A stretch of 64,000 nucleotides of DNA, taken from NCBI RefSeq assembly GCF_020881035.1, contig NZ_JAJITC010000006.1, forward strand, positions 310,001 through 374,000. The letters are read 5' to 3'. Numbering within the stretch: position 1 is the first letter of the stretch; the number at the start of each line of letters is the position of its first letter. Of this stretch, positions 8,093-16,531 are shown piece by piece. A program made the position numbers and the translations under genes. This stretch comes from Paraburkholderia translucens. Lineage in GTDB: Bacteria; Pseudomonadota; Gammaproteobacteria; Burkholderiales; Burkholderiaceae. The notes beneath the pieces are model-generated. The model was not told where the DNA came from and ran no database searches. It saw only the letters and a program-made list of their open reading frames with translations.

Positions 8093-9043
8093 ATGGCCAA
8101 CATCATTGAAAATGATTTTCGCCGCTTCGACCTGAACCTGCTGCTGACCTTTCGCGCGCTGCTCGAAGAGCGCAGCGTCACGCGTGCCGCACAGCGGCTT
8201 TTTCTCGGGCAACCGGCCGTCAGCGGCGCGCTGAAACGCTTGCGCGAAACATTCGGCGACGAGCTGTTCGTGCGCACGCCGCAAGGCATGATGCCCACGC
8301 CGCGCGCACTCGAACTCGCGCGGCAGATCGAACCGTTTTTGCAGTCGCTGCACCAGGCGCTCACACAGCCGCCCGTTTTCGATCCTGGACGCACGCAGCG
8401 GGTGTTCCGTATCGGCCTCAGCGATTCGCTCGAACTGCTGTTGATGCCGGACCTCATGGCGCGCCTCGCCGCCACGGCGCCCGGTGTGAAGCTGATCGCG
8501 CTGTCCACCGATTCGACCCGCGCCGCCGCGATGCTCGACGATGGCGCGATCGAACTCGCGGTCGGCGTATTCGGCGAATGCGTGCCGTGGCAGCGACGCA
8601 TGCCGCTGTTCTCCTGGCGCTTCGTGAGCGTTTATAACCCCCAACTCGTCAGGACGCGCCGCAAGCATCTGTCGATGGACGAGTTTTTGCGTCACCGCCA
8701 CGTCCTGACTTCGTTCAGCGCCGATCTGCGCGGCTTCATCGATGAACGACTCCAGATGCAGGGACTGAAGCGCGAGGTCGTGTTTTCCAGCCCGAACTTC
8801 GCGACGAGTCCGTTCATCGTGCAACGCACGGCGGCAATCGCTACGGTGCCGGAGTTCATCGGCCGCGTATGGCGCGATGCGCTCGGTCTCGCGCTGAGCC
8901 CGCTGCCATTCGACGTGCCAGGCTACGAAGTTTCGCTGATGTGGGCGGCGGCTCACGATCAGGATCCGGCGCTCGCATGGTTGAAGCGCGAGTTTGCGGA
9001 TGCGTTCGGCACCGGTGATCGCACTACGCGTGCAGCGTCCTGA
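8093..9043 (+). CDS. LysR-type transcriptional regulator
   Basis: This is a 316-aa LysR regulator of the NodD/LeuO-like branch. It starts MANIIENDFRRFDLNLLLTF, with helix-turn-helix residues RSVTRAAQRLFLGQPAVSGAL and then the DELFVRTPQGMMPT wing. A typical effector-binding domain follows. The ATG at 8093 begins the conserved DNA-binding domain. Longer in-frame extensions would run back into the SDR gene and are rejected. It is divergent from the SDR gene at 8011 and is its probable regulator. The effector is unknown. Confidence 0.88.
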   Translation: MANIIENDFRRFDLNLLLTFRALLEERSVTRAAQRLFLGQPAVSGALKRLRETFGDELFVRTPQGMMPTPRALELARQIEPFLQSLHQALTQPPVFDPGRTQRVFRIGLSDSLELLLMPDLMARLAATAPGVKLIALSTDSTRAAAMLDDGAIELAVGVFGECVPWQRRMPLFSWRFVSVYNPQLVRTRRKHLSMDEFLRHRHVLTSFSADLRGFIDERLQMQGLKREVVFSSPNFATSPFIVQRTAAIATVPEFIGRVWRDALGLALSPLPFDVPGYEVSLMWAAAHDQDPALAWLKREFADAFGTGDRTTRAAS

Positions 9044-9121
9044 CGGCGGCCTGTGCTACGTTTAGAAGACGTCACGGTTCGCCGGTTCACCGTTGCCCAT
9101 TCAAGCCAGGAGGAAATCCCG

Positions 9122-9526
9122 ATGACTGACCACATTGCAAAAGGCACCTTCATCGTCGCGCTACAACCGATGCCATTCGAAAACGTGGACGACGAATCCA
9201 GACTCGGCCGCATGTCGATCGACAAACAGATCTCCGGCGATCTCACCGCAACCACCCAAGGGCAAATGTTGAGCGCGATGACGAGCGTCAAAGGGTCGGC
9301 TGGCTATGTCGCGCTCGAACAGGTCACCGGCACGCTCGCGGGAAAACGCGGCACGTTCGTGCTGCAGCACATCGGCGTGATGAATCGCGGCGCTGCGGCG
9401 CTGGCGGTGACCGTCGTGCCGGATTCGGGCACGCAGGAGCTGAGCGGCATCGAAGGCGAGTTCAAGATCGACATCGTCGACGGCGCGCATACGTATGAGT
9501 TTGCTTATCGCCTGCCCGGCGATTGA
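9122..9526 (+). CDS. DUF3224 family protein
   Basis: This 134-aa cytoplasmic protein matches the DUF3224 pattern: an N-terminal AKGTFIVALQPMPFE strand, then SIDKQISGDLTATTQG, ALEQVTGTLAGKRGTFVLQH and a C-terminal GIEGEFKIDIVDGAHTYEF. The fold is an allene-oxide-cyclase-like or lipocalin-like beta barrel, and no activity is established. The start at 9122 follows a strong AGGAGGAAAT ribosome-binding site. It lies downstream of the LysR gene in the same direction and is separated from it by 78 bp, so it may have its own promoter. Confidence 0.85.
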   Translation: MTDHIAKGTFIVALQPMPFENVDDESRLGRMSIDKQISGDLTATTQGQMLSAMTSVKGSAGYVALEQVTGTLAGKRGTFVLQHIGVMNRGAAALAVTVVPDSGTQELSGIEGEFKIDIVDGAHTYEFAYRLPGD

Positions 9527-9745
9527 CATCGGTCTGGAGTTTGATCGCTTCCGTGACCGCTCTGCGCTGTGTGTTTTCAAACATGCGCTCGCAATTCTTG
9601 CGCTGCCGCAATGGAGTGTGGCCGTGGCGTTTCATCCGGCGGTGAATATCGTCGCGGCCAGTGGGGTTTGTTCGTTGATGGTGGTGCGAAAGCGGCGGGC
9701 GGGCCCAGTCTCCAGGAACAGCACCCGGTGAGAAGCAGGCTTGAA

Positions 9746-10147
9746 CTATCCGAACAAACGTCCCCATACCGCTCGTACGCGCCGCGCGCGGTCCTCGAAC
9801 AGAAACGACGCAGCCAGCGCAAACAGGCCTGACAGGACCCCCGTCGCAATATGTTCGAGAGCGTGAAAACGATAGTGACTCAGGTGCGAGTAAGCATCAC
9901 CGATCGCGGTCAGGCAGCCGACGAGCAGCGCGTTGCCATAGCGATTCCCGAACCACTTCGCCGCCGGTGTGAAGGTGAGCAGCAGGGCCAGCACTCCGGT
10001 GAGCAGCCCGGTTTTGAATGCGATCGCCCAATGAGCAAGGCTCATGATGTTGCCCCAGCTCCCCGGCATACAGGTCATGCACGCGCTGGTTGGCTGCCAG
10101 AAACGCTGGACAAGCAGCTTGAAGCGACGTTTCCATGCGCTTCCCAT
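9746..10147 (-). CDS. Small inner-membrane protein, three predicted helices
   Basis: This 133-aa protein starts MGSAWKRRFKLLVQRFW. It has three hydrophobic segments, roughly residues 40-60 (AIAFKTGLLTGVLALLLTF), 70-88 (NALLVGCLTAIGDAYSHL) and 98-120 (HIATGVLSGLFALAASFLF). Histidine pairs (DAYSHLSHYRFHALEH) lie between helices two and three. The frame is open to 10243, but the ATG at 10147 gives the most natural protein. No family was recognised. It stands alone between a DUF3224 gene and an adenosine kinase gene on the other strand. Confidence 0.65.
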   Translation of the reverse strand: MGSAWKRRFKLLVQRFWQPTSACMTCMPGSWGNIMSLAHWAIAFKTGLLTGVLALLLTFTPAAKWFGNRYGNALLVGCLTAIGDAYSHLSHYRFHALEHIATGVLSGLFALAASFLFEDRARRVRAVWGRLFG

Positions 10148-10393
10148 GACGTACTCCACGATACCCGGCGTGAGATTCCACGGAAATGATACATCGCGCG
10201 CAGGGCAGCTTTGCCGGTCGCCCGTATCAGGCCATGTTCGCAAGCTCGATGCCGCTTTCGCTCACGCTCAGTTGGTACTAGGCTAGAAGCCGGATCGACG
10301 AAGACCGGCTGACGCGCGCACCACCGGCAGCCGCGTTTGCCCGCCTTCGGCGTGTTTTCATCGGCGTTTTGCCGCAATGGAGCGAGGTCCAAT

Positions 10394-10879
10394 ATGCAAT
10401 TGTCCGCCGTCAAGGTCGTCAAGCCCGATGCGACCAACTTCATTCTCGGGCAAAGCCACTTCATCAAATCCGTCGAGGATCTTCACGAGGCGATGGTCGG
10501 CACGGTGCCCGGCATCAAGTTCGGCCTCGCGTTCTGCGAGGCCTCCGGCAAGCGCCTCGTCCGCCACTCCGGCACGGACGGCAGCCTCGTCGAGATGGCA
10601 TGCCAGAACGCAACGAACGTCGGCGCGGGCCATAGTTTCTTCGTGTTTCTGGGCGACGGCTTTTTCCCCGTCAACGTGCTGAACACGGTCAAGGCCGTAC
10701 CCGAGGTCTGCCGCATCTTCTGCGCAACAGCGAACCCCGTCGAAGTACTGATTGCTGAAACGGATCAGGGCCGTGGCATCGTCGGCGTGATCGATGGTTT
10801 TTCACCGGTCGGCATCGAAACCGCGGAAGACATTCAATGGCGCAAGGATCTCTTGCGCACGATAGGGTACAAATTGTAG
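10394..10879 (+). CDS. Adenosine-specific kinase (DUF355 family)
   Basis: This 161-aa protein matches the small adenosine-specific kinase family first described in archaea. Conserved stretches are the N-terminal NFILGQSHFIKSVEDLHEA, the GIKFGLAFCEASGKRLVR strand, the glycine-rich NATNVGAGHSFFVFL and the late IVGVIDGFSPVGIE. The family phosphorylates adenosine to AMP and is unrelated to ribokinase-type adenosine kinases. The ATG at 10394 is the start that begins the conserved domain. An Ap4A phosphorylase gene begins 51 bp downstream on the same strand. Together they suggest a small adenine-nucleotide salvage and alarmone-recycling unit, which is inferred from adjacency. Confidence 0.85.
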   Translation: MQLSAVKVVKPDATNFILGQSHFIKSVEDLHEAMVGTVPGIKFGLAFCEASGKRLVRHSGTDGSLVEMACQNATNVGAGHSFFVFLGDGFFPVNVLNTVKAVPEVCRIFCATANPVEVLIAETDQGRGIVGVIDGFSPVGIETAEDIQWRKDLLRTIGYKL

Positions 10880-10930
10880 CCGCCAGGTTTTCACTCACTT
10901 CACGCGCGCCGCCACGCCTGTCGACACCTC

Positions 10931-11833
10931 ATGGAACAACGACGACACCTGGTTGCGGGCACGCTGTGGCCCGCCATTCTGCGACAGACCGAACACGCGC
11001 TGAGTCGCGGCGCGCTGCAACCGATCGACACGCAACAGTCCGTGATCGAAAGCGGCGGCATCCGCTTTCTCGTGCGTCAGGTATCGAGCTTGACGCGCAA
11101 GGAACAGCAGCGCGAGCAGTCGCGAAAGCTTCAGACGGAAAAGCGCCCTCGCGCGAACCCCTTTCTTCCCTACGAGCCGGATCTGTTCGTCGCCGATATT
11201 TCCGACACGCATCTCGCGTTGCTGAACAAGTTCAACGTGATCGATCATCATCTGCTGATCGTCACGCGCGAATTCGAACGGCAGGAAACGCTGCTCGGTC
11301 TTGCCGATTTCGAAGCGCTCATGGCTTGCATGGCCGAGTTCGACGGCCTCGGGTTTTACAACGCGGGCACGGAGGCCGGTGCGAGCCAGCCGCACAAGCA
11401 CCTGCAGATCGTGCCGCTGCCGCTCGGTGATGCCGAGCGGCCTGTGCCTATCGAGCCCTTGCTCAGTGTGGAGAAACGCAGGCCGAACCTGCCGTTTCGG
11501 CATGCGTTCGCACGCTTCGACGCAGATGACTCGACGCGCGCGGATGCGGCGAACCTGGCGCTTTCCCGCTATCGCACGCTGCTCGAGGCGGCGGGCGTCG
11601 GCACCGTCGAAATCGATCGTGCATCGTGTCATGCGACGCCCTATAACCTCCTCGTCACGCGGCGCTGGATGCTGCTCGTGCCGAGATCGCAAGAGCGTGT
11701 CGACGGCGTGTCGGTGAACGCGCTCGGGTTCGCGGGTTCGCTCTTCGTGCGTGACGCGGCGCAGCTGGATGTGATCGAAAGGCTTGGCCCGATGACGGTA
11801 TTGGAACGCGTCGCGCTGCCTGCGGATCGGTAG
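10931..11833 (+). CDS. Ap4A phosphorylase / ATP adenylyltransferase
   Basis: This 300-aa protein belongs to the HIT superfamily, APA1/APA2 branch. The catalytic segment is GASQPHKHLQIVPLPL, where the HxHxQ histidine forms the nucleotidyl intermediate. The N-terminal NPFLPYEPDLFVADIS and NVIDHHLLIVTREFE strands and the C-terminal NLLVTRRWMLLVPRS strand are also family hallmarks. The reaction is Ap4A + phosphate giving ADP + ATP, which removes the stress dinucleotide Ap4A. In most gammaproteobacteria ApaH does this job, so a phosphorylase is a notable alternative. It probably forms an operon with the adenosine-specific kinase gene upstream. Confidence 0.87.
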   Translation: MEQRRHLVAGTLWPAILRQTEHALSRGALQPIDTQQSVIESGGIRFLVRQVSSLTRKEQQREQSRKLQTEKRPRANPFLPYEPDLFVADISDTHLALLNKFNVIDHHLLIVTREFERQETLLGLADFEALMACMAEFDGLGFYNAGTEAGASQPHKHLQIVPLPLGDAERPVPIEPLLSVEKRRPNLPFRHAFARFDADDSTRADAANLALSRYRTLLEAAGVGTVEIDRASCHATPYNLLVTRRWMLLVPRSQERVDGVSVNALGFAGSLFVRDAAQLDVIERLGPMTVLERVALPADR

Positions 11834-11929
11834 CGACCTTCCGTTGAACGGGCCGTGGGGTGACGCCATATTCGTCGTTGCCACGCAATCGGTACGAAGC
11901 GAGGAATGCAAGGAACGCGGAGGTGCGCA

Positions 11930-12609
11930 ATGGCTTTTCGATGGGCGGGAACGATCTCTTTCGCGGTATGCGTGTGGGCCAGCCCGGCGGAAGTTTGGCC
12001 GAAGATTCGCCGGCATCGCCTTCGGCTCTTGTCGCGCCGCCGGTCGTCTACGTCTCCGATTTCGATCTCGATGCCGCCAATGTCGCCCCTGACAGCGGGC
12101 CGGGCCACCGCGCGCGAGGCATCTTGGGCCATCTGATGCCGGAAGGCCCGCTGCGTCAGCGGCAGGATCCCCAGGCGCGCGCGCGAGAGATCGTTGCGCT
12201 GATGGCGCAATCTCTCACGGACGATTTGAAGAAGGCCGGAGTAGACGCGCGCCGTGTCACGCCGGGCGAGCCGCTGCCCCACAACGGCTGGCAGGTGCGC
12301 GGCGTTTTTCTCAGTATCGACGAGGGTAACCGCTTGCGCCGCGCGATGGTCGGCATGGGCGCGGGCCAAAGCCAGTTTCAGGTCGCGGTTTCCTGCGATA
12401 ACCTGGCTACGCCGGACTTGCCGCCGCTCTATGAAAGTGTCGAAGAGGGCGCCAGCAGGGATATGCCGGGCGCCGTGGTCAAGCTCAATCCGTATGTGAT
12501 CGCCGCGAAGGTCGTTCTTTCTGGCCGCGATGAAAAGGCGGCGGTCAGAAAAAGCGCAGAGCAAATAGCCGACGAACTCGCAAAACGGCTTCAGGCTGGC
12601 GCAAGGTAG
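11930..12609 (+). pseudogene. DUF4410 exported protein gene with an apparent frameshift
   Basis: Two overlapping frames together make one sensible protein. An ATG at 11930, seven bases after GGAGG, begins MAFRWAGTISFAVCVWASPA, a good Sec signal peptide, but that frame then turns into Arg/Ser-rich nonsense. The neighbouring frame, which begins in the same region without a ribosome-binding site, carries the DUF4410 domain: APPVVYVSDFDLDAAN, ILGHLMPEGPLRQRQDP and ALMAQSLTDDLKKAG, through to 12609. Joining them needs one frame change between about 11985 and 12035. Family members are exported lipoproteins or periplasmic proteins of unknown role. Sequencing error, mutation or translational slippage could explain the break. 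Confidence 0.6.
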
Positions 12610-12891
12610 AAGGTTCGATTCCCTTGCGAGACGTGACCCGGTTCAGCCCGACGACCAGTTGCCCCTGCCGTTCCGCTCGGTGCCGGCAAACGCGACGCGG
12701 CAGATCGAGTCTTGCGCCGACGAAAGGACACCCAGCAGCGCCTTTTATTCCCGCTTCTCGCGAAAATAAATTGCCGCTTCCGCGCGGAACAAACAACCCT
12801 CCCCCGCTGTTTTGCTATTAAAGGTCGCGGCAACGTGCGGCGACCGCGCACGGCACGATTCGCCCAGCGAACCGGCCACGCAGGAGGAATC

Positions 12892-13026
12892 ATGCACCGC
12901 GCAATCTATATCCAGGACCAGAGCTTTTTCAACCTCGGCTGCTTCTATCGCGTGGACCTGCGTAGCCGAAGCGGCCGCCTGATCGAAACGCACTATGTGA
13001 CATTCAGCGACGTCGCGTGGTGCTAG
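12892..13026 (+). CDS. Small protein of unknown function (44 aa)
   Basis: A near-ideal AGGAGG site precedes the ATG at 12892, which gives 44 residues starting MHRAIYIQDQSFFNLGCFYR and ending TFSDVAWC. It has no signal peptide or membrane helix. It is rich in aromatic residues and has two cysteines. A 511-aa unknown gene begins 51 bp later on the same strand, so the pair is probably one transcript. The strong ribosome-binding site is the main evidence that the gene is real. No family is recognised. Confidence 0.55.
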   Translation: MHRAIYIQDQSFFNLGCFYRVDLRSRSGRLIETHYVTFSDVAWC

Positions 13027-13077
13027 GCCGCCATTCAGCACAGCCATCGATCGATTCAAACGCGAGGAGACCCATCC

Positions 13078-14613
13078 ATGACCTACGCTTACGCCCGTTT
13101 GCCGGACATCGTCCCCTACGACGAATGGCTGAGAGGAACTTCGGCGCTGCTTAAGGTGCGCAGCTCGGCGCTGAAAAACCTGGACGAGCAGATCCAGCTG
13201 TACCACCGCGATCGCACCGTCTATCAATTCCATCTTCTGGTGAGCGCGTTCGAATTCTGGCAAGACTCGATCGGCCCCGGCGATGCCTGGAAGGACGCCT
13301 CGCGCAACGACTCGAACTATTTCACGCTGCTCGATAACCAACTGCAAGGCAAGGGCGACACCGACGCCGCAGCCGGCGCGCAAGACTTCATGACGCCGGC
13401 GCTCATCAACTCGCGGCTCGGCGTGCTGTATCTCTTCGGCAACCTGGAGATCGAGGACGATATATTCCAGGTGCTGCTGGAAGGCGCTTTCGACATCACC
13501 AACGCCGGTCTCGGACTCGCACCGGACAGCAACGAGGCCGCATCGATTGCCAGCGACGTGCTCGACAATAGTCTCGTGCAGAAGTCGGCGTCGGTCGCGC
13601 TCGAACAGGTGCAGAAAAAGATCAGCAAGCGCAAGAACCCCACGCTCACGCCTTCCGGCCAGCTCATGACGTCCAGCTTTACGCTGCCGGCGTTGAGCAG
13701 CGCGGCCCAGCGTCTCTATGAGGCGATTCGCGCCAAGGTCGAGGAAGGCGCGAAAAAGCTCTGGGAGATGATCCGCGAAAAAGTTGCGGATATCCGCAAC
13801 GACCCAGGCGGATTCGCGCTCGACACGATGCCCGCGCTGTTGCGCAAGCTCGTCGACTTCCTCTGCGGCAAGCTGCTCGCCACGCTTGCGCCGCTGATCG
13901 GCGCGGGCCTCGACCTCGCCAAAGGCATCGCCAACACCGTCGACAGCAGCATCACCAAGTATCGCGAGTGGGTGCAGGGCCGCGATGTCCAGCTGGTCAC
14001 CGGACACCCCGGCACCATCGTCACGGCGATCAGGAGCGCGATGAAGCTGAGCATCGGCGAGGGCGTCTATGACATGGTCAAGGGCGGCGCGAGCCTCGGC
14101 CTGCAGTTCGCGAGTCAGGGCGCATCGACCATCGTGGATGCCGTTGTCTCCATCATGGAAACGCTCGCGAAGGTCATCTGGAAGATCGTCGAGATCAAGC
14201 GCATCAAGCGCTTTTGCGAGCAGGCGAAGGAGTACTGGGACGCTCGCATGCAGCGCGATGCGCTGCATACCCGGCCGATCGCCTTCAACGGCTGGTTCAA
14301 GCGTTACGCCGTGCCGATCCCGGCGCTCTCGGTGCTGGCCTTGAATACGGGCATCTGCGGCGACAAGATGCATTTCCTCACGATGTTCAAGGACAACGAA
14401 ACCATCGTCACCCAGGCGGAATTCACGGCCGGCTGCAAGTACATCGATAACCTCAAGGTCTGGGGATCGAGCTATCTGGGCGATGCGGGCTTCGCGTTCA
14501 AATCGGACGATGCGACGATCAAGGGACTGCTTACCCTCGCCCAAAGTCACACGGAAGAGCAGACCTGGGACCTGAAACTGCGCAAGGCCGTTCTCGGCTT
14601 CCTGAACGGATAG
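13078..14613 (+). CDS. Unknown 511-aa protein next to the T6SS-linked kinase operon
   Basis: This protein starts MTYAYARLPDIVPYDEWLRG and has no signal peptide and no family I recognise. It appears largely helical. Two long hydrophobic or amphipathic stretches stand out: about residues 255-300 (MPALLRKLVDFLCGKLLATL and LAPLIGAGLDLAKGIAN) and about 330-370 (MVKGGASLGLQFASQGAST, VSIMETLAKVIWKIVE). Charged helices lie between them. Such paired hydrophobic hairpins without an export signal occur in pore-forming and T6SS-delivered proteins, but this is only an idea. It follows a 44-aa gene and is separated from the FecR/sensor/kinase/phosphatase operon by a strong terminator. A GAGGAGA site precedes the start. 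Confidence 0.75.
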   Translation: MTYAYARLPDIVPYDEWLRGTSALLKVRSSALKNLDEQIQLYHRDRTVYQFHLLVSAFEFWQDSIGPGDAWKDASRNDSNYFTLLDNQLQGKGDTDAAAGAQDFMTPALINSRLGVLYLFGNLEIEDDIFQVLLEGAFDITNAGLGLAPDSNEAASIASDVLDNSLVQKSASVALEQVQKKISKRKNPTLTPSGQLMTSSFTLPALSSAAQRLYEAIRAKVEEGAKKLWEMIREKVADIRNDPGGFALDTMPALLRKLVDFLCGKLLATLAPLIGAGLDLAKGIANTVDSSITKYREWVQGRDVQLVTGHPGTIVTAIRSAMKLSIGEGVYDMVKGGASLGLQFASQGASTIVDAVVSIMETLAKVIWKIVEIKRIKRFCEQAKEYWDARMQRDALHTRPIAFNGWFKRYAVPIPALSVLALNTGICGDKMHFLTMFKDNETIVTQAEFTAGCKYIDNLKVWGSSYLGDAGFAFKSDDATIKGLLTLAQSHTEEQTWDLKLRKAVLGFLNG

Positions 14614-14637
14614 CCGCTCCGCGCGCAACACATCCAG

Positions 14638-14670
14638 CGCCTTCGCATTTGCGAAGGCGTTTGCATTTTT
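14638..14670 (+). terminator. Rho-independent terminator after the 511-aa gene
   Basis: A perfect 10-bp inverted repeat, CGCCTTCGCA / TGCGAAGGCG with a two-base TT loop, spans 14638-14659. It is followed by the T-rich tail TTTGCATTTTT. It lies 25 bp after the stop of the 511-aa gene and about 100 bp before the FecR-domain gene, so it marks the boundary between two transcription units. Confidence 0.8.
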
Positions 14671-14767
14671 CCGTTCCATCCCGCTCAGGGAAAACACCCT
14701 CGGAATAGAAGCGCGCACCTGGCTGTTTTCGTCGCAAGCCCTTAACGTTTTCGAGGCAACGACCGCG

Positions 14768-15655
14768 ATGAACGCCCGACTCCTGCCACAAGTTCTGCGC
14801 AACGGCTTCGCTATCGCATGTCTGTGCGCACTTCAGAGCGCGCATGCTGGCCAGTTCGTCCTGCTGCCCGAAGGAACCGTCACGCTGATTCGTGCGACGA
14901 CCGTGTTCAACGTCGATACGCCCATCGCGCTCGCGCAAGGCGATCTGCTTGCCACCTCGGCGCAGGGGAGCGCACAGATCGAAGCAGACGGCACGATCGT
15001 CGCGCTCGGCGCGGACACACGCATCGCCGTCGATGCCGCGCAGGGTGGCGATTCCCTTGCGCTGCTCTCGGGCTGGATCAAGATCGCGCGTACGCAGGCC
15101 GCTGCGACAAAGCCCTTGTCGCTGGACACGGCCGCGCTCGATGCCGTCATGCGCGACGGCGCCGCCGTGCTGCACGCGAGCCGCGACGCAACCTCTCTAT
15201 TCGTCGAGACGGGGGGCATGACGCTCGCCCTGCCTGATCATCCCGACGCTCACCGGCCCCTCGACGGCGACCATTACGCCGAACGTGAAGCGGGCAAGCC
15301 GCTCGATGTGAGCGCGCGCCCGGCGCCGTCATTCATCGCCGCGCTGCCACGGCCGTTCCGCGATCCGCTCGCGCCAGTCCCCGCGCCCGGGAACGCGAAG
15401 CTCGCCGTTCCGCCGCAGGGCCGCCCGGCGACCTTTGCCGATCTCGCGGATTGGCTGGTCACGCCGCTCGGCATTCGCCGCAGCTTTGTCGCGCGCTTCC
15501 GGCCGCTCGCGCAAGGCGAGCCGTTCCGCTCGCAGGTGCGGCAGAACCTGCGCAATCTTCCCGAATGGCGACGCGTCCTGTGCCCGCCTCCCGCCATGCA
15601 GCGCCGGCGCGCGGTCGTGCCCGTGCAGGCTCAATCAACCGAGGAGGAGTCATGA
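14768..15655 (+). CDS. Exported FecR-domain protein
   Basis: The first ~27 of 295 residues form a Sec signal peptide ending in ALQSAHAGQ. Next comes a FecR-type beta domain, with PEGTVTLIRATTVFNV, LAQGDLLATSAQGSAQIE and TIVALGADTRIAVDA (about residues 30-100). The C-terminal half is Pro/Arg-rich without a known fold. FecR domains normally lie in the periplasm and modulate signalling partners. Its last four bases overlap the start of the DUF3365 sensor gene (ATGA), so the two products are translationally coupled and probably work together in the periplasm. It is the first gene of a four-gene unit ending in a PP2C phosphatase. Confidence 0.82.
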   Translation: MNARLLPQVLRNGFAIACLCALQSAHAGQFVLLPEGTVTLIRATTVFNVDTPIALAQGDLLATSAQGSAQIEADGTIVALGADTRIAVDAAQGGDSLALLSGWIKIARTQAAATKPLSLDTAALDAVMRDGAAVLHASRDATSLFVETGGMTLALPDHPDAHRPLDGDHYAEREAGKPLDVSARPAPSFIAALPRPFRDPLAPVPAPGNAKLAVPPQGRPATFADLADWLVTPLGIRRSFVARFRPLAQGEPFRSQVRQNLRNLPEWRRVLCPPPAMQRRRAVVPVQAQSTEEES

Positions 15656-16530
15656 GACAGTCGCTCGCCGTCAAATTCAATCTGGTGTTTCTCGCGGTCT
15701 TCGTCGTCGGCTTCGTGTCGGCCGGGTTCGCCGCGCGCGAGCTGCTGCGCCGCGCGGCTATCGAAGAGACGGTGCAGAATGCGCGCGTCCTGATGGAAGC
15801 GGCCAGCGCGGCGCAGAATTACACCGCGGCGCAAGTCACGCCGCTCTTGCAGACGCAGCTCAAATACAGTTTCGTGCCGCAGTCGGTGCCGGCGTTCTCG
15901 GCGGTCGAGACGCTGATGACGCTGGAGCAGCATCTCGCCGGATACTCGTATCGCTCGACGATGCTCAATCCGACCAATCCGCGCGACCGTCCCTCCGACT
16001 GGGAAGCGGACGTGATCCGGCATCTGCACGACAAGCCCGAACTGAAGGAGGTCGTTGGCCTGCGTGATACGCCGTCCGGGCAGAACCTGTATATCGCGCG
16101 CCCGAACCGCATCAACGACGCCGCCTGTATGGAGTGTCACAGCGTCCCGTCACGTGCGCCGAAGACGCTCATCGACAAGTACGGTCCCGACAACGGCTTC
16201 AACTGGGCGATGCACGAAGTCATCGGCGCCGATTTCGTGTCGGTGCCAATGTCGATGCCGATCGCGCGCAGCGACGCGGTGCTGCGCACCTTCCTCGCGT
16301 CGCTGCTCGCGGTGTTCGTACTGCTGCTGATCGCGCTGAACGTGATGGTGCATCTGCTCGTCACGCGGCGCATCCGTGCGCTCTCTCGCGCCGCCGATCA
16401 GGCGAGTCTCGGCCACCTCGAGAGCGCGACCTTCACGGAGGGCGGCCGCGACGAGATCGCTTCGCTCGCCGCGTCGTTCGCGCGCATGAAGACGAGCCTC
16501 GTCGAAGCATTCAAGATGATCGAGGCATGA
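15652..16530 (+). CDS. DUF3365 / HAMP membrane sensor with one c-type haem motif
   Basis: This 292-aa inner-membrane protein has an N-terminal helix (about residues 8-28), then a periplasmic DUF3365 (Tll0287-like) sensor domain of about 170 residues. A second helix follows at about 221-243 (FLASLLAVFVLLLIALNVMV), then a HAMP domain (LVTRRIRALSRAADQASLG), with nothing downstream. The periplasmic domain contains ACMECHS, a CxxCH motif for covalent haem c. There is no histidine kinase or cyclase output domain, so the signal must pass to a separate protein, most simply the Ser/Thr kinase encoded one base downstream. The start follows GAGGAGGAG and overlaps the FecR gene by four bases. Confidence 0.85.
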   Translation: MRQSLAVKFNLVFLAVFVVGFVSAGFAARELLRRAAIEETVQNARVLMEAASAAQNYTAAQVTPLLQTQLKYSFVPQSVPAFSAVETLMTLEQHLAGYSYRSTMLNPTNPRDRPSDWEADVIRHLHDKPELKEVVGLRDTPSGQNLYIARPNRINDAACMECHSVPSRAPKTLIDKYGPDNGFNWAMHEVIGADFVSVPMSMPIARSDAVLRTFLASLLAVFVLLLIALNVMVHLLVTRRIRALSRAADQASLGHLESATFTEGGRDEIASLAASFARMKTSLVEAFKMIEA

Positions 16531-16531
16531 G

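Noticed and set aside
8093..8125. Fur-box-like AT-rich stretch CATTGAAAATGATTTTC
   Set aside because: Lies inside the first codons of the LysR gene and matches the Fur consensus only partly; no iron-related gene is nearby.
12600..12640. GGTTCGATTCC resembling a tRNA T-loop, inside a 7-bp hairpin CGCAAGG / CCTTGCG
   Set aside because: No acceptor, D or anticodon arm can be folded around it and there is no T-run for a terminator. Taken as a chance match.
14768..15655. FecR-domain protein as the FecR anti-sigma regulator of the ECF factor at 45197
   Set aside because: It has a cleavable signal peptide and no transmembrane helix or sigma-binding N-terminus, and the ECF gene already has its own coupled anti-sigma factor.
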